NCBI RefSeq assembly: GCF_003459245.1
Contig: NZ_QRVG01000010.1
Span: forward strand, 66,696 to 72,780
Length of the DNA stretch: 6,085 bases
Direction: 5' to 3'
Source of the DNA: Collinsella sp. AF23-2
GTDB lineage: Bacteria; Actinomycetota; Coriobacteriia; Coriobacteriales; Coriobacteriaceae
Shown piece by piece: positions 1-5,602 of the stretch. A model generated the notes under the pieces. The model made no database searches and had not been told where the DNA came from. It worked only from the letters and a program-made list of their open reading frames with translations. The first letter of the stretch is position 1, and every line of letters starts with the position of its first letter. The position numbers were made by a program, and so were the translations under genes.

Positions 1-40
1 GTTTTGTTTGGGCTGCACGTTTTTGTTTTGGGAGATCCAT
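1..40 (-). CDS. 5' end of an unidentified gene running off the left edge
   Basis: On the minus strand an ATG at 40-38 opens a frame without stops to the window edge, giving MDLPKQKRAAQTK. A Shine-Dalgarno-like GAGG ends five bases before the ATG (SD at about 46-49). The start is 101 nt downstream of the histidine kinase stop on the same strand, and a 22-bp dyad (55-76) lies just upstream of the ribosome binding site. Thirteen residues, basic in character, are too few to assign a family. In BceRS-like loci the next gene is often an ABC transporter, but nothing seen here supports that. The call rests on the start codon, SD spacing and location only. Confidence 0.4.
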   Translation of the reverse strand, partial: MDLPKQKRAAQTK

Positions 41-54
41 TTGAGCCTCATAGT

Positions 55-117
55 TATGTTCACGTCCGGGAACATAGCGCCAGTTGCCTTAGCTAAGTTC
101 ACGTTCGGGAACATAGC
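55..117. promoter_or_regulatory. Two direct copies of a 21-bp dyad-containing element, putative operator
   Basis: GTTCACGTYCGGGAACATAGC occurs at 58-78 and again at 97-117 with one difference, a centre-to-centre distance of 39 bp. The first copy sits in a dyad with perfect 7-bp arms, TATGTTC (55-61) and GAACATA (70-76), around an 8-nt spacer. The second keeps only the GTTC/GAAC core arms. The pair fills the short gap between the histidine kinase stop and the gene starting at 40 on the minus strand. It therefore looks like a regulator binding region for that gene, possibly for the response regulator encoded at 1195-1866. The binding protein is an inference. Confidence 0.55.
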
Positions 118-141
118 CGTCCGCAGCGCAAGACGGTCCGG

Positions 142-1185
142 CTACTCAAAGTATTGGAACTTGTTCGTTGAGAAGGAAAACGTTACGACAAAGCCTTCTC
201 TGGAGTCGGATGCCGCGGTGACGTCGATGCCCATCTTGGAGCACAGGCGCGCCACCAGGTAGAGGCCGATGCCCGTTGCGCGCTTGGTGGTGCGGCCGTT
301 GTCGCCGGTAAAGCCCTTCTCGAACACGCGCGGCAGGTCGGCCGCGCTCACGCCGCAGCCGTTGTCCGCGACGGTGAGCTCGATGCGTTCGCTCGCCAAG
401 CCCTCGTCCAGTAATGCGCCCGAAAACACGATCTTCGCGCCGTCCTCGCACGCATATTTAATGCTGTTCTGAATGAGCTGACCCAGAATAAACTCGAGCC
501 ACTTCTCGTCGGTAAAGACCTCAAAGTCGAGGTTCTCGCACACCGGCGCCACATGTGCCGCGATAAGTTCGCGCGCGTTGGCTTTAATCGCGCCCGTCAC
601 CAAGGTCTTGAGATCCCAACGGCGAATCAGGTAGTCGCGCTCCACGACTTCCGAGCGCGCATAGTACAGTGCCTGGTCGATATAGCGCTCAACGCGAGCC
701 AGCTCGCGACCCAGGTCATCCACACGCGACAGGTCGTCTTCGCTGCCGTCCAGGTTTTCAAGAATCAGATGGGCTGCCGCCAGGGGCAACTTGGCCTCGT
801 GGACCCAGCTTTCGATATAGTCGCGATAGTCGTCGGTTTGACGTCGCCCTTCCGCTACCTCATCGCAAGCCGCCTTGCCCACGCGGCGCAGGACTTCGTA
901 TTCGAGCTCGCCCTCGGCATAGGTCGGACACTGCACCATCTCCTGCACCCACGCAGGGCTTTCCAGCTCCTCGGCCGCGCGCTCCAGCTGGTGCAAAAAT
1001 CGACGGCGGCGCGCGTACTCGATCACGATGCCGAGCATGCCAAAGATAAAGGACACGCCGACCGCCACGACCACGATGGAAGCGGGTGCCCCGGCGACCG
1101 TCAGCACAAAGCAACTCAACAGCACGCCGCACGTCCACACGGCGACGGGAAGCAGCGCATCTTTAAAGAACTTGGCAAACGACAT
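142..1185 (-). CDS. Sensor histidine kinase, two-component system, BceS-like intramembrane-sensing type
   Basis: This is a 347-residue membrane histidine kinase that should autophosphorylate and pass phosphate to the response regulator encoded just upstream. Two hydrophobic helices (about residues 9-31 and 35-57) are separated by only a few residues, so there is almost no external sensor domain. A helical linker follows, then the phosphoacceptor motif WVHEAKLPLAA with His129. The ATPase domain shows the N box LIQNSIKYA (Asn240), the G1 box DNGCGV (Asp274) and the G2 box TGIGLYL (about 304-310). The short external loop and the WVHxxKxPxAA motif resemble BceS-type kinases that sense through a partner ABC transporter; that partner is not visible here. 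The ATG at 1185 is chosen because AGGTG lies six bases before it. A GTG at 1194, directly after the regulator stop, would add three residues but lacks an SD and forms part of that AGGTG. Family call strong, ligand unknown. Confidence 0.93.
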   Translation of the reverse strand: MSFAKFFKDALLPVAVWTCGVLLSCFVLTVAGAPASIVVVAVGVSFIFGMLGIVIEYARRRRFLHQLERAAEELESPAWVQEMVQCPTYAEGELEYEVLRRVGKAACDEVAEGRRQTDDYRDYIESWVHEAKLPLAAAHLILENLDGSEDDLSRVDDLGRELARVERYIDQALYYARSEVVERDYLIRRWDLKTLVTGAIKANARELIAAHVAPVCENLDFEVFTDEKWLEFILGQLIQNSIKYACEDGAKIVFSGALLDEGLASERIELTVADNGCGVSAADLPRVFEKGFTGDNGRTTKRATGIGLYLVARLCSKMGIDVTAASDSREGFVVTFSFSTNKFQYFE

Positions 1186-1194
1186 AACCGGCAC

Positions 1195-1866
1195 CTAGAC
1201 CGAGTAACCCTGACCGCGATGCGTGGTCAGATACCCCTTGACGCCGATTTTTTCGAGCGTGGTGCGCAGACGGTTGATGTTGACAGTGAGCGTATTGTCG
1301 TCCACGAAGGCATCGGAGTCCCACAGGTCCTGCATGATGGCCGAGCGCGAGACGATCTTGCCCGCGCGACCCAAGAGCAGCGAGAGGATACGCAGCTCGT
1401 TTTTGGTGAGCTCGGTGCTGGTGCCGGTTGCCGTGTTGGTGACCACGGAGCGAGCAAGGTCGAGCTCCAACCCCTTGTGGACGAGCGTGCTGCGCTCGCC
1501 CGCCGCCGCGGTGCGACGCAGCAGGGCATTGATGCGCGCCACGAGCACACGGGCGCTATAGGGCTTGGGCACAAAGTCGTCCGCGCCGAGCGTCATGGCC
1601 ATGACCTCATCGATCTCGGTCGTGCGCGACGTGAGAACGATGATGGGGACCTCGGATTCGCGACGGACCTCATGGCAGATGTGCTGGCCGTCTTTGACGG
1701 GAAGCGTCAGGTCGAGCAGTACCAAGTCGGGTGCAGCGGCCAGGATGTCACGCGAGACGTGCTCGAACGATTCGCAGGCCTCAACCTCAAAACCGGCACG
1801 GGCAAGGATATCGGCAAGCTCGCGACGAATGGGCTCGTCGTCCTCAACGATATAGATTAGCGCCAT
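1195..1866 (-). CDS. OmpR/PhoB-family response regulator
   Basis: This 223-residue DNA-binding response regulator is the partner of the kinase downstream. The receiver domain (about 1-115) has the acidic pocket Glu8-Asp9-Asp10, phosphoacceptor Asp52 in LLDLTLP, Thr79 in VLTSR and Lys101 in the PKPY signature. The winged-helix output domain (about 130-223) carries ELTKNELRILSLLL, the recognition-helix region DDNTLTVNINRLRTTLE and the C-terminal hairpin THRGQGYSV. The ATG at 1866 is preceded by a strong SD (GAGGGGAG, about 8 nt upstream) and starts the canonical MALIYIVEDD. The frame stays open for 41 more codons upstream, but that stretch contains the palindrome and likely promoter and has no receiver-domain character. 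The TAG stop is followed 9 nt later by the kinase ATG, so the two are probably translationally coupled. Target genes cannot be read from sequence alone; the repeats at 55-117 are candidates. Confidence 0.95.
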   Translation of the reverse strand: MALIYIVEDDEPIRRELADILARAGFEVEACESFEHVSRDILAAAPDLVLLDLTLPVKDGQHICHEVRRESEVPIIVLTSRTTEIDEVMAMTLGADDFVPKPYSARVLVARINALLRRTAAAGERSTLVHKGLELDLARSVVTNTATGTSTELTKNELRILSLLLGRAGKIVSRSAIMQDLWDSDAFVDDNTLTVNINRLRTTLEKIGVKGYLTTHRGQGYSV

Positions 1867-1899
1867 GGATTCCGCTCCCCTCTTGGTTGTCTTGCCACC

Positions 1900-1927
1900 A
1901 TTATGGCTGCGAAACTGCAGGTGTGCA
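1900..1927 (-). promoter_or_regulatory. Candidate sigma70-type promoter of the response regulator-kinase operon
   Basis: Reading the minus strand, TGCACA (1927-1922, 4 of 6 matches to TTGACA) and CATAAT (1905-1900, 5 of 6 to TATAAT) are separated by 16 bp. A start near 1893 would leave a leader of about 27 nt that includes the strong SD before the ATG at 1866. This is the best promoter-like pair in the 178-nt gap, but it is judged by eye. Confidence 0.45.
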
Positions 1928-1940
1928 CCGCGCGCGGTGC
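1925..1940. promoter_or_regulatory. 16-bp perfect palindrome at the operon promoter, putative operator
   Basis: GCACCGCG (1925-1932) is followed with no spacer by its exact reverse complement CGCGGTGC (1933-1940). The palindrome overlaps the candidate -35 hexamer (1922-1927) of the regulator-kinase operon, a position typical of a repressor or autoregulatory site. It is unlike the dyads at 55-117, so a different protein may bind it. It is GC-only at the centre, so an RNA or DNA hairpin role is also possible. Confidence 0.45.
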
Positions 1941-2001
1941 CAAGGTGACAGAACTGTTCGCGAGCGAGGGCGTTTTGTCCGCCTCGCACTCGCAGCGGTG
2001 G

Positions 2002-2029
2002 CGGGGACCAAAATGTTCTTTAATCCCCG
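2002..2029. repeat. Short inverted repeat downstream of the unknown gene
   Basis: CGGGGA (2002-2007) and TCCCCG (2024-2029) flank a 16-nt AT-rich spacer, lying 16 nt beyond the stop of the 235-residue gene on the minus strand. No T-run follows the stem in the direction of that gene, so it is a poor intrinsic terminator. The composition differs from the flanking GC-rich DNA, and it may be a dispersed intergenic repeat, which needs a genome-wide copy count to show. Confidence 0.35.
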
Positions 2030-2044
2030 TCCCAGAAAAATCAT

Positions 2045-2752
2045 TTAGCGGCGGGCACGGAGCTTTTCGTAGCCGTCGGCGAAGAAGGCGACCATAGCAG
2101 CGTCCGCCTCTGCGGCATCGGTATCGTCGGCGGGGACCACGCCGTGCTCGTCGCTCACCAGGAACAGCGCGCCCTTAAGCTGCGCGGGAATATCTACGCG
2201 CGTGACCGAGATGCCCTTGGTCTGGGCCAGCTGCTCGATGAGCGTCGCCGTGCCGCACAGGCACTCGTCCGCCGGCGCCACAAAGGCAAGCTCGCCGTTG
2301 TTGACGGCGGCGAGCAGCTCGGGCGCCACGCCGGTCTCGTCGGCCTCGGAGCGGGCCTCGGCGGAGCGGACACGCAGCGCCTTGGCCGACGTATCGGCCA
2401 GCGGCTCGTACTCCCCCACCGTCATGGCAGCGTTGCCGTTGACGTCAATCACCAGCATGAGCACGCCGTCGTGCGCGGTGTAATCGCCCTCGGCAAGCGA
2501 CCACTCAACGTGCTGCTTAGCCCAGCTGAGCATGTTATGGGTAAGCGGTTCGCCCTGCACCAGACGCTCGGACAGCGCGCGGATGTGACGGTTGAGCATG
2601 GGCACCTTTTTGTTGGACATGCGCCAGCGGCAGATAAGCGCGGGCTTGTCGAGCGTGAACTTCTCGACCGCCTCCTGATTGGCGCAAAAGTCCTCGTACG
2701 CACGCTGATCCTCGGCATTGCCAAACAACTCGGCATCATCAATCTGGGGCAT
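2045..2752 (-). CDS. Protein of unknown function, 235 residues
   Basis: I do not recognise a family. The protein is probably soluble: no signal peptide or membrane helix is visible. It has an acidic N-terminus (MPQIDDAELF), a basic helical stretch near residues 42-64, a hydrophobic strand GVLMLVIDVNGNAAM (about 96-110), a Cys-Leu-Cys at 164-166 in ADECLCGTATLIEQL, and an acidic, Ala-rich patch (about 206-220) before the basic end LRARR. The ATG at 2752 is chosen because AAAGG lies about seven bases upstream; an in-frame ATG eight codons earlier (2776) has no convincing SD and would fall in the likely leader. The gene has its own extended -10 promoter, sits behind a terminator, and is separated from the regulator operon by 178 nt, so it appears monocistronic. 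Codon use and frame length support a real gene. Confidence 0.8.
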   Translation of the reverse strand: MPQIDDAELFGNAEDQRAYEDFCANQEAVEKFTLDKPALICRWRMSNKKVPMLNRHIRALSERLVQGEPLTHNMLSWAKQHVEWSLAEGDYTAHDGVLMLVIDVNGNAAMTVGEYEPLADTSAKALRVRSAEARSEADETGVAPELLAAVNNGELAFVAPADECLCGTATLIEQLAQTKGISVTRVDIPAQLKGALFLVSDEHGVVPADDTDAAEADAAMVAFFADGYEKLRARR

Positions 2753-2784
2753 GGTTGTACCTTTCGTGTTAGTCATTCCGTCCT

Positions 2785-2790
2785 CTTATA
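2785..2790 (-). promoter_or_regulatory. Extended -10 promoter element of the unknown gene
   Basis: On the minus strand the sequence TGGTATAAG contains TATAAG (2790-2785, 5 of 6 to consensus) with the TG dinucleotide of an extended -10 element. No good -35 hexamer is seen, as is common with extended -10 promoters. The start would be near 2778, about 26 nt before the ATG at 2752. The T-run of the preceding terminator directly adjoins it. Confidence 0.5.
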
Positions 2791-2792
2791 CC

Positions 2793-2828
2793 AAAAAGAC
2801 GGCCCTCCAAACGGAGCGACCGTCTTTT
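2793..2828 (-). terminator. Rho-independent terminator ending leftward transcription from purH
   Basis: A 9-bp stem, AAAAGACGG (2794-2802) with CCGTCTTTT (2820-2828), is extended inside by CTCC (2805-2808) and GGAG (2813-2816) around the tetraloop AAAC. On the minus strand the stem ends in a run of five T (2797-2793). It lies about 200 nt past the purH stop and just ahead of the next gene's promoter, so it insulates the two units. The A-run on the other flank gives it some bidirectional character. Confidence 0.85.
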
Positions 2829-2900
2829 GCAGAGATTATTTTAGAAGCGAGGCGGTCCAAGGGACGAGATAACATCCCATCCTCCCCAGTCAACCTAACA

Positions 2901-3020
2901 GGTCGGCGAGGGTTGCCCAGGTGCCGCAGATTGCCGTGAAAGAGGAGCGACGCGTACTTGGGTACGCGAGCGACGAATGAGCGGCAAGGTGCGGTGGTTG
3001 GGCAAGCCGCAGCGCCACCT
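2901..3020. repeat. Large imperfect palindrome behind purH, probable dispersed intergenic element
   Basis: Nested arms can be paired from outside to inside. They are AGGT (2901-2904) and GGCG (2906-2909) with CGCC (3013-3016) and ACCT (3017-3020); TTGCCCA (2914-2920) with TGGGCAA (2999-3005); CCGCA (2925-2929) with TGCGG (2990-2994); TTGCCG (2932-2937) with CGGCAA (2982-2987). At the tip is a perfect 7-bp stem, CGCGTAC (2951-2957) with GTACGCG (2962-2968), around the loop TTGG. The element starts seven bases beyond the purH stop and has no T-run at its distal end. No gene is seen in it. It may stabilise the purH mRNA 3' end, act in termination, or be a REP/MITE-like repeat. From general familiarity it resembles multicopy intergenic sequence in Collinsella relatives, which I cannot verify here. 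Confidence 0.7.
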
Positions 3021-3026
3021 CCCTAC

Positions 3027-4634
3027 TTAATGGCGGAAGTGGCGGGCACCCGTGAAAACCATCGCAATATTGTGCTCGTTGCAGGCCTGGATGCTCTCGT
3101 CATCGCGCTTGGAGCCGCCGGGCTGGATGATGCAGGTCACGCCGTGTGCGGCAAGCACGTCGACGTTGTCGCGGAACGGGAAGAACGCGTCACTTGCGCA
3201 GGCAAAGCCGCCCTTCTCCACGCCTTCGCGCTCGCAAAAGTCCTCGGCGCGTTCGCAGGCGAGCAGTGCGGAGTCAACGCGGTTGGGCTGACCCGGGCCC
3301 ATGCCAATGCCGGCCTTGCCCTTGGAGACCAGGATGGCGTTGGACTTAACGCCCTTGCAGACCTTCCAGGCAAACTCGAGCTCGGCCATCTCAGCGTCGG
3401 TGGGCTTGCGGTCGGTGGGGAACGTAAAGGTCGCGGGATCCTCGGTCACGTGGTCGACCTCCTGCACCAGCATGCCGCCGTCGATGGAGCGCAGCTCCAC
3501 CTGGGCACCGTGGTCCACGCCGCCGGTAGCCAGCACGCGCAGGTTGGGGCGCTTGGCCATGCGCTCGAGCGCCCCATCGGTGTAGCTCGGGGCGATGATG
3601 ACCTCGACGAACTGCTTGTTCTGGTCGGCGAAGTGCTCAACCAGCTCAAAGGGAACCTCGCGGTTGCAGGCGATGATGCCGCCGAAGGCGCTCTTGGGAT
3701 CGCAGGCGAAAGCGCGGTCGTAGGCGGCCGCGATGTCCTCGGCAACGGCGGAACCGCAGGGGTTCTGATGCTTGAGGATCACGCAGGCCGGCTCGTCGAA
3801 CTCGCGGACCAGGTTCCAAGCGGCGTCGGCATCCAGATAGTTGTTGTAGCTGAGCGGCTTGCCCTGGATCTGCTCGGAGCCCACGAGCGGGAACTGCGAG
3901 CTCGCGGTGTTCTCGCAGCCCTCGGCAAAACGATAGACCGTGGCCTTCTGCTGTGGGTTCTCGCCATAGCGCAGGTCGTCGACCTTTTCCAGCGAAATCT
4001 CGAGCTTGGCAGAGGTGTCCGCCACGTCGCTTGCCTGGGCGGCAAGCCAACGGGAGATAGCCGTATCGTAGGCGGCGGTAGTCTGGTAGACCTTCACCTG
4101 CAGGCGACGACGGGTGGCAAGCGTGGTGCAGCCGCCGGTCTCGCGCATCTCGGCAAGGACAGCGTCGTAGTCGGCCGGGTCAGAGATGACGGTAACGCTC
4201 GCAGCGTTCTTAGCGGCGGAGCGCAGCATGGAGGGACCGCCAATGTCGATGTGCTCGATGGCGTCCGCAAAGGTGACCTCGGGGTTGGCGACGGTCTTCT
4301 CGAACTCGTACAGGTTGACGACGACCAGGTCGATCAGCTTAATGCCGTGCTGGGCGGCCTCCTGCATGTGCTGCTCGGAATCGCGGCGGGCCAGCAGCGC
4401 GCCGTGAACCTTGGGGTGCAGGGTCTTAACGCGGCCGTCCATCATCTCGGGATAGCCCGTGAACTCCTCGATGGGGGTTACGGGAACGCCCGCGTCCTCG
4501 ATGGCACGAGCCGTGCCGCCCGTAGAGATGATCTCGACGCCAAAGTCATCGACCAGCGTCCGTGCGAAATCGACGACGCCCGTCTTATCGGTAACCGAGA
4601 TCAACGCGCGTGCGATCTTCACATCAGATCCCAT
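3027..4634 (-). CDS. purH: Bifunctional AICAR transformylase / IMP cyclohydrolase PurH
   Basis: This 535-residue cytoplasmic enzyme catalyses the last two steps of purine synthesis: formyl transfer from 10-formyltetrahydrofolate to AICAR, then cyclisation of FAICAR to IMP. The N-terminal MGS-like cyclohydrolase domain (about 1-150) shows [23 protein letters not shown] (about 36-49) and the signature [18 protein letters not shown] (64-81). The transformylase domain (about 200-535) shows [11 protein letters not shown] (221-231), the [16 protein letters not shown] segment (258-273), the catalytic Lys288-His289 in [45 protein letters not shown] and the C-terminal TGARHFRH. Length is close to the usual 520-540, so it is complete. 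The ATG at 4634 follows a perfect AGGAGG SD five bases upstream. It is a single-gene unit facing left, divergent from the acetyltransferase, with a terminator near 2793-2828. Confidence 0.99.
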   Translation of the reverse strand: MGSDVKIARALISVTDKTGVVDFARTLVDDFGVEIISTGGTARAIEDAGVPVTPIEEFTGYPEMMDGRVKTLHPKVHGALLARRDSEQHMQEAAQHGIKLIDLVVVNLYEFEKTVANPEVTFADAIEHIDIGGPSMLRSAAKNAASVTVISDPADYDAVLAEMRETGGCTTLATRRRLQVKVYQTTAAYDTAISRWLAAQASDVADTSAKLEISLEKVDDLRYGENPQQKATVYRFAEGCENTASSQFPLVGSEQIQGKPLSYNNYLDADAAWNLVREFDEPACVILKHQNPCGSAVAEDIAAAYDRAFACDPKSAFGGIIACNREVPFELVEHFADQNKQFVEVIIAPSYTDGALERMAKRPNLRVLATGGVDHGAQVELRSIDGGMLVQEVDHVTEDPATFTFPTDRKPTDAEMAELEFAWKVCKGVKSNAILVSKGKAGIGMGPGQPNRVDSALLACERAEDFCEREGVEKGGFACASDAFFPFRDNVDVLAAHGVTCIIQPGGSKRDDESIQACNEHNIAMVFTGARHFRH

Positions 4635-4708
4635 GCAGTCCTCCTGTCTGGTACGCCGCCGTGCTCTGTGAGTCGGTGATACGTCGATCTGCAGCGCTCG
4701 CGCAGCGG

Positions 4709-4730
4709 CATTGAAAATACTGATTCAATG
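4709..4730. promoter_or_regulatory. 7-8-7 dyad in the purH/acetyltransferase divergent region, putative operator
   Basis: CATTGAA (4709-4715) and TTCAATG (4724-4730) are exact inverted repeats around an 8-nt spacer. This is the most AT-rich stretch upstream of purH and lies about 75 nt before the purH ATG, where the purH promoter is expected, so binding here could control purH. I could not find a convincing -35/-10 pair for purH. A purine-responsive role is only an inference from position. Confidence 0.45.
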
Positions 4731-4731
4731 T

Positions 4732-4749
4732 AGCGCATCGAGCGCATCG
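4732..4749. repeat. Tandem duplication of a 9-mer
   Basis: AGCGCATCG occurs twice back to back (4732-4740 and 4741-4749), and GAGCGCATG appears again at 4764-4772. It directly abuts the dyad at 4709-4730. It may be a simple slippage product or a set of half-sites. The rest of the 277-nt gap (4635-4911) shows no gene on either strand. Confidence 0.4.
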
Positions 4750-4845
4750 ATGCACCCCGCAACGAGCGCATGTGCAGAAAAAGTTTGCGAGCGGAGGGGA
4801 TGGGCACGGCACCGGGCACGGTGAGTTCATGGAACACAGGGGCAC

Positions 4846-4851
4846 CATAAT
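4846..4851 (+). promoter_or_regulatory. Candidate -10 element for the acetyltransferase gene
   Basis: CATAAT matches TATAAT in 5 of 6 positions and lies in the AT-rich patch 61 nt ahead of the ATG at 4912, which would give a leader of about 54 nt. No acceptable -35 hexamer is seen at 16-18 bp, so this is weak. Confidence 0.3.
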
Positions 4852-4911
4852 TAGATGCCAATAGCGTGGTAGAACTGTGCTCGATATGCATCCGCAAAAG
4901 AAAGAGGCACC

Positions 4912-5553
4912 ATGGTCTCGCGGGTTCTCTACCGACCGTTTGATACCGAAGACTTCGACGCCATCGCGCTGATTCTGCAGCAGCTTTGGCATAACAATTC
5001 GGATAACGATGAGTACAACCGCCTCGAGGCCGCGTGCGACCTCGCCCATTGCCTTTCGTCATCGACGTTTTCGCAGGTTGCCGTAATCGACGGTCAGGCG
5101 CGTGGCATTGCGCTCGCGCGCGCGGGACAGAGTTCCGGCGCCACCGTTAAGGAACACTGGATGGATACCGAACGCGCGCTGCTTTCGCAGATGCGCGAGC
5201 TGGAGCCCGATGTCTGCGCCGAGTATCTCTCGTTTGTGCGCGCAACCATCCGAACCAACAACCGCCTGCTCGAGAGCAGCCCGTTGCCGCACGACAACGA
5301 AGTCACGCTGCTCGCCGTCGATCCCGATGTCCACGGCCTGGGTGTAGGCTCAGTGTTGCTCGATGCCGCGGTCTCGTACCTGTCCTCGCGCGGGGCGACA
5401 AGGGCGCACCTGTACACCGACTCCAACTGCTCGTGGAAGTTCTACGAGTTGCACGGCTTTAAGCGCACGGCCACGCACCGCGCCAACCGCGAAGAGCGTC
5501 GTCACGACATGCCGCGCGAAAGCTTTCTCTACGAACTCGACCTAACAGCCTAG
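4912..5553 (+). CDS. GNAT-family N-acetyltransferase
   Basis: This 213-residue cytoplasmic protein should transfer an acetyl group from acetyl-CoA to an unknown amine. The N-terminus YRPFDTEDFDAIALILQQLW (about 7-26) is the usual first strand and helix of the fold. Motif A is EVTLLAVDPDVHGLGVGSVLLDAA (130-153), with HGLGVG (141-146) as the acetyl-CoA pyrophosphate loop; histidine stands where Gln or Arg is commonest. Motif B is SWKFYELHGFKRTA (174-187) with Tyr178. A 60-residue middle section (about 70-128) between the core strands is longer than in minimal GNATs and may shape the substrate site. The ATG at 4912 is preceded by AAAGAGG four bases upstream, a slightly short spacing. The gene is divergent from purH and single; the IS110 element begins about 34 nt after its TAG, so the coding region is intact but its 3' flank is interrupted. 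Confidence 0.93.
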   Translation: MVSRVLYRPFDTEDFDAIALILQQLWHNNSDNDEYNRLEAACDLAHCLSSSTFSQVAVIDGQARGIALARAGQSSGATVKEHWMDTERALLSQMRELEPDVCAEYLSFVRATIRTNNRLLESSPLPHDNEVTLLAVDPDVHGLGVGSVLLDAAVSYLSSRGATRAHLYTDSNCSWKFYELHGFKRTATHRANREERRHDMPRESFLYELDLTA

Positions 5554-5580
5554 CCCAAGCAGCCACACCTAGTCATTTAA

Positions 5581-5588
5581 GAACGTCC
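5581..5588 (+). other. Inferred left half of the IS110 target site
   Basis: GAACGTCC here is repeated exactly at 5680-5687, at the 5' side of the first internal loop of the putative bridge RNA. That is where an IS110 left-target guide is expected. The site ends where GC content jumps: 48% over 5521-5580 against 82% over 5641-5700, counted by hand. I infer that the last two bases (CC, 5587-5588) are the recombination core and that the element begins there. Confidence 0.5.
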
Positions 5589-5602
5589 ATTACAGTCGAA
5601 AT

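Noticed and set aside
58..117. CRISPR array from the two repeats near the left end
   Set aside because: There are only two copies, the spacer is 18 nt, and no cas gene is present; the dyad fits an operator better.
114..144. Hairpin at the kinase stop (TAGCCG 114-119 with CGGCTA 139-144, or CCGTC 117-121 with GACGG 132-136)
   Set aside because: The stems are short and mutually exclusive, and no T-run follows on the minus strand, so it is not called as a terminator.
8..262. Plus-strand 84-codon frame at the left end
   Set aside because: It overlaps the 3' end of the kinase gene and the repeat pair, and no SD or family character is seen.
553..1860. Plus-strand open frame of 435 codons across the kinase and regulator genes
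   Set aside because: It spans two clear minus-strand genes, has no ribosome binding site or recognisable domain, and is explained by their codon bias.
1867..1989. Upstream extension of the response regulator to 264 residues
   Set aside because: The extra 41 residues precede the normal receiver start, cover the palindrome and likely promoter, and have no SD; the ATG at 1866 has a strong one.
2144..2872. Plus-strand open frame of 242 codons opposite the unknown gene
   Set aside because: It runs through the terminator and the likely promoter region and has Arg/His/Leu-rich shadow composition; the minus-strand frame has a proper start and SD.
2958..4679. Long plus-strand open frame of 573 codons opposite purH
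   Set aside because: It is the antisense shadow of the certain purH gene in GC-rich DNA; the translation is a Gly/Ala/Leu/Val-rich low-information sequence without motifs.
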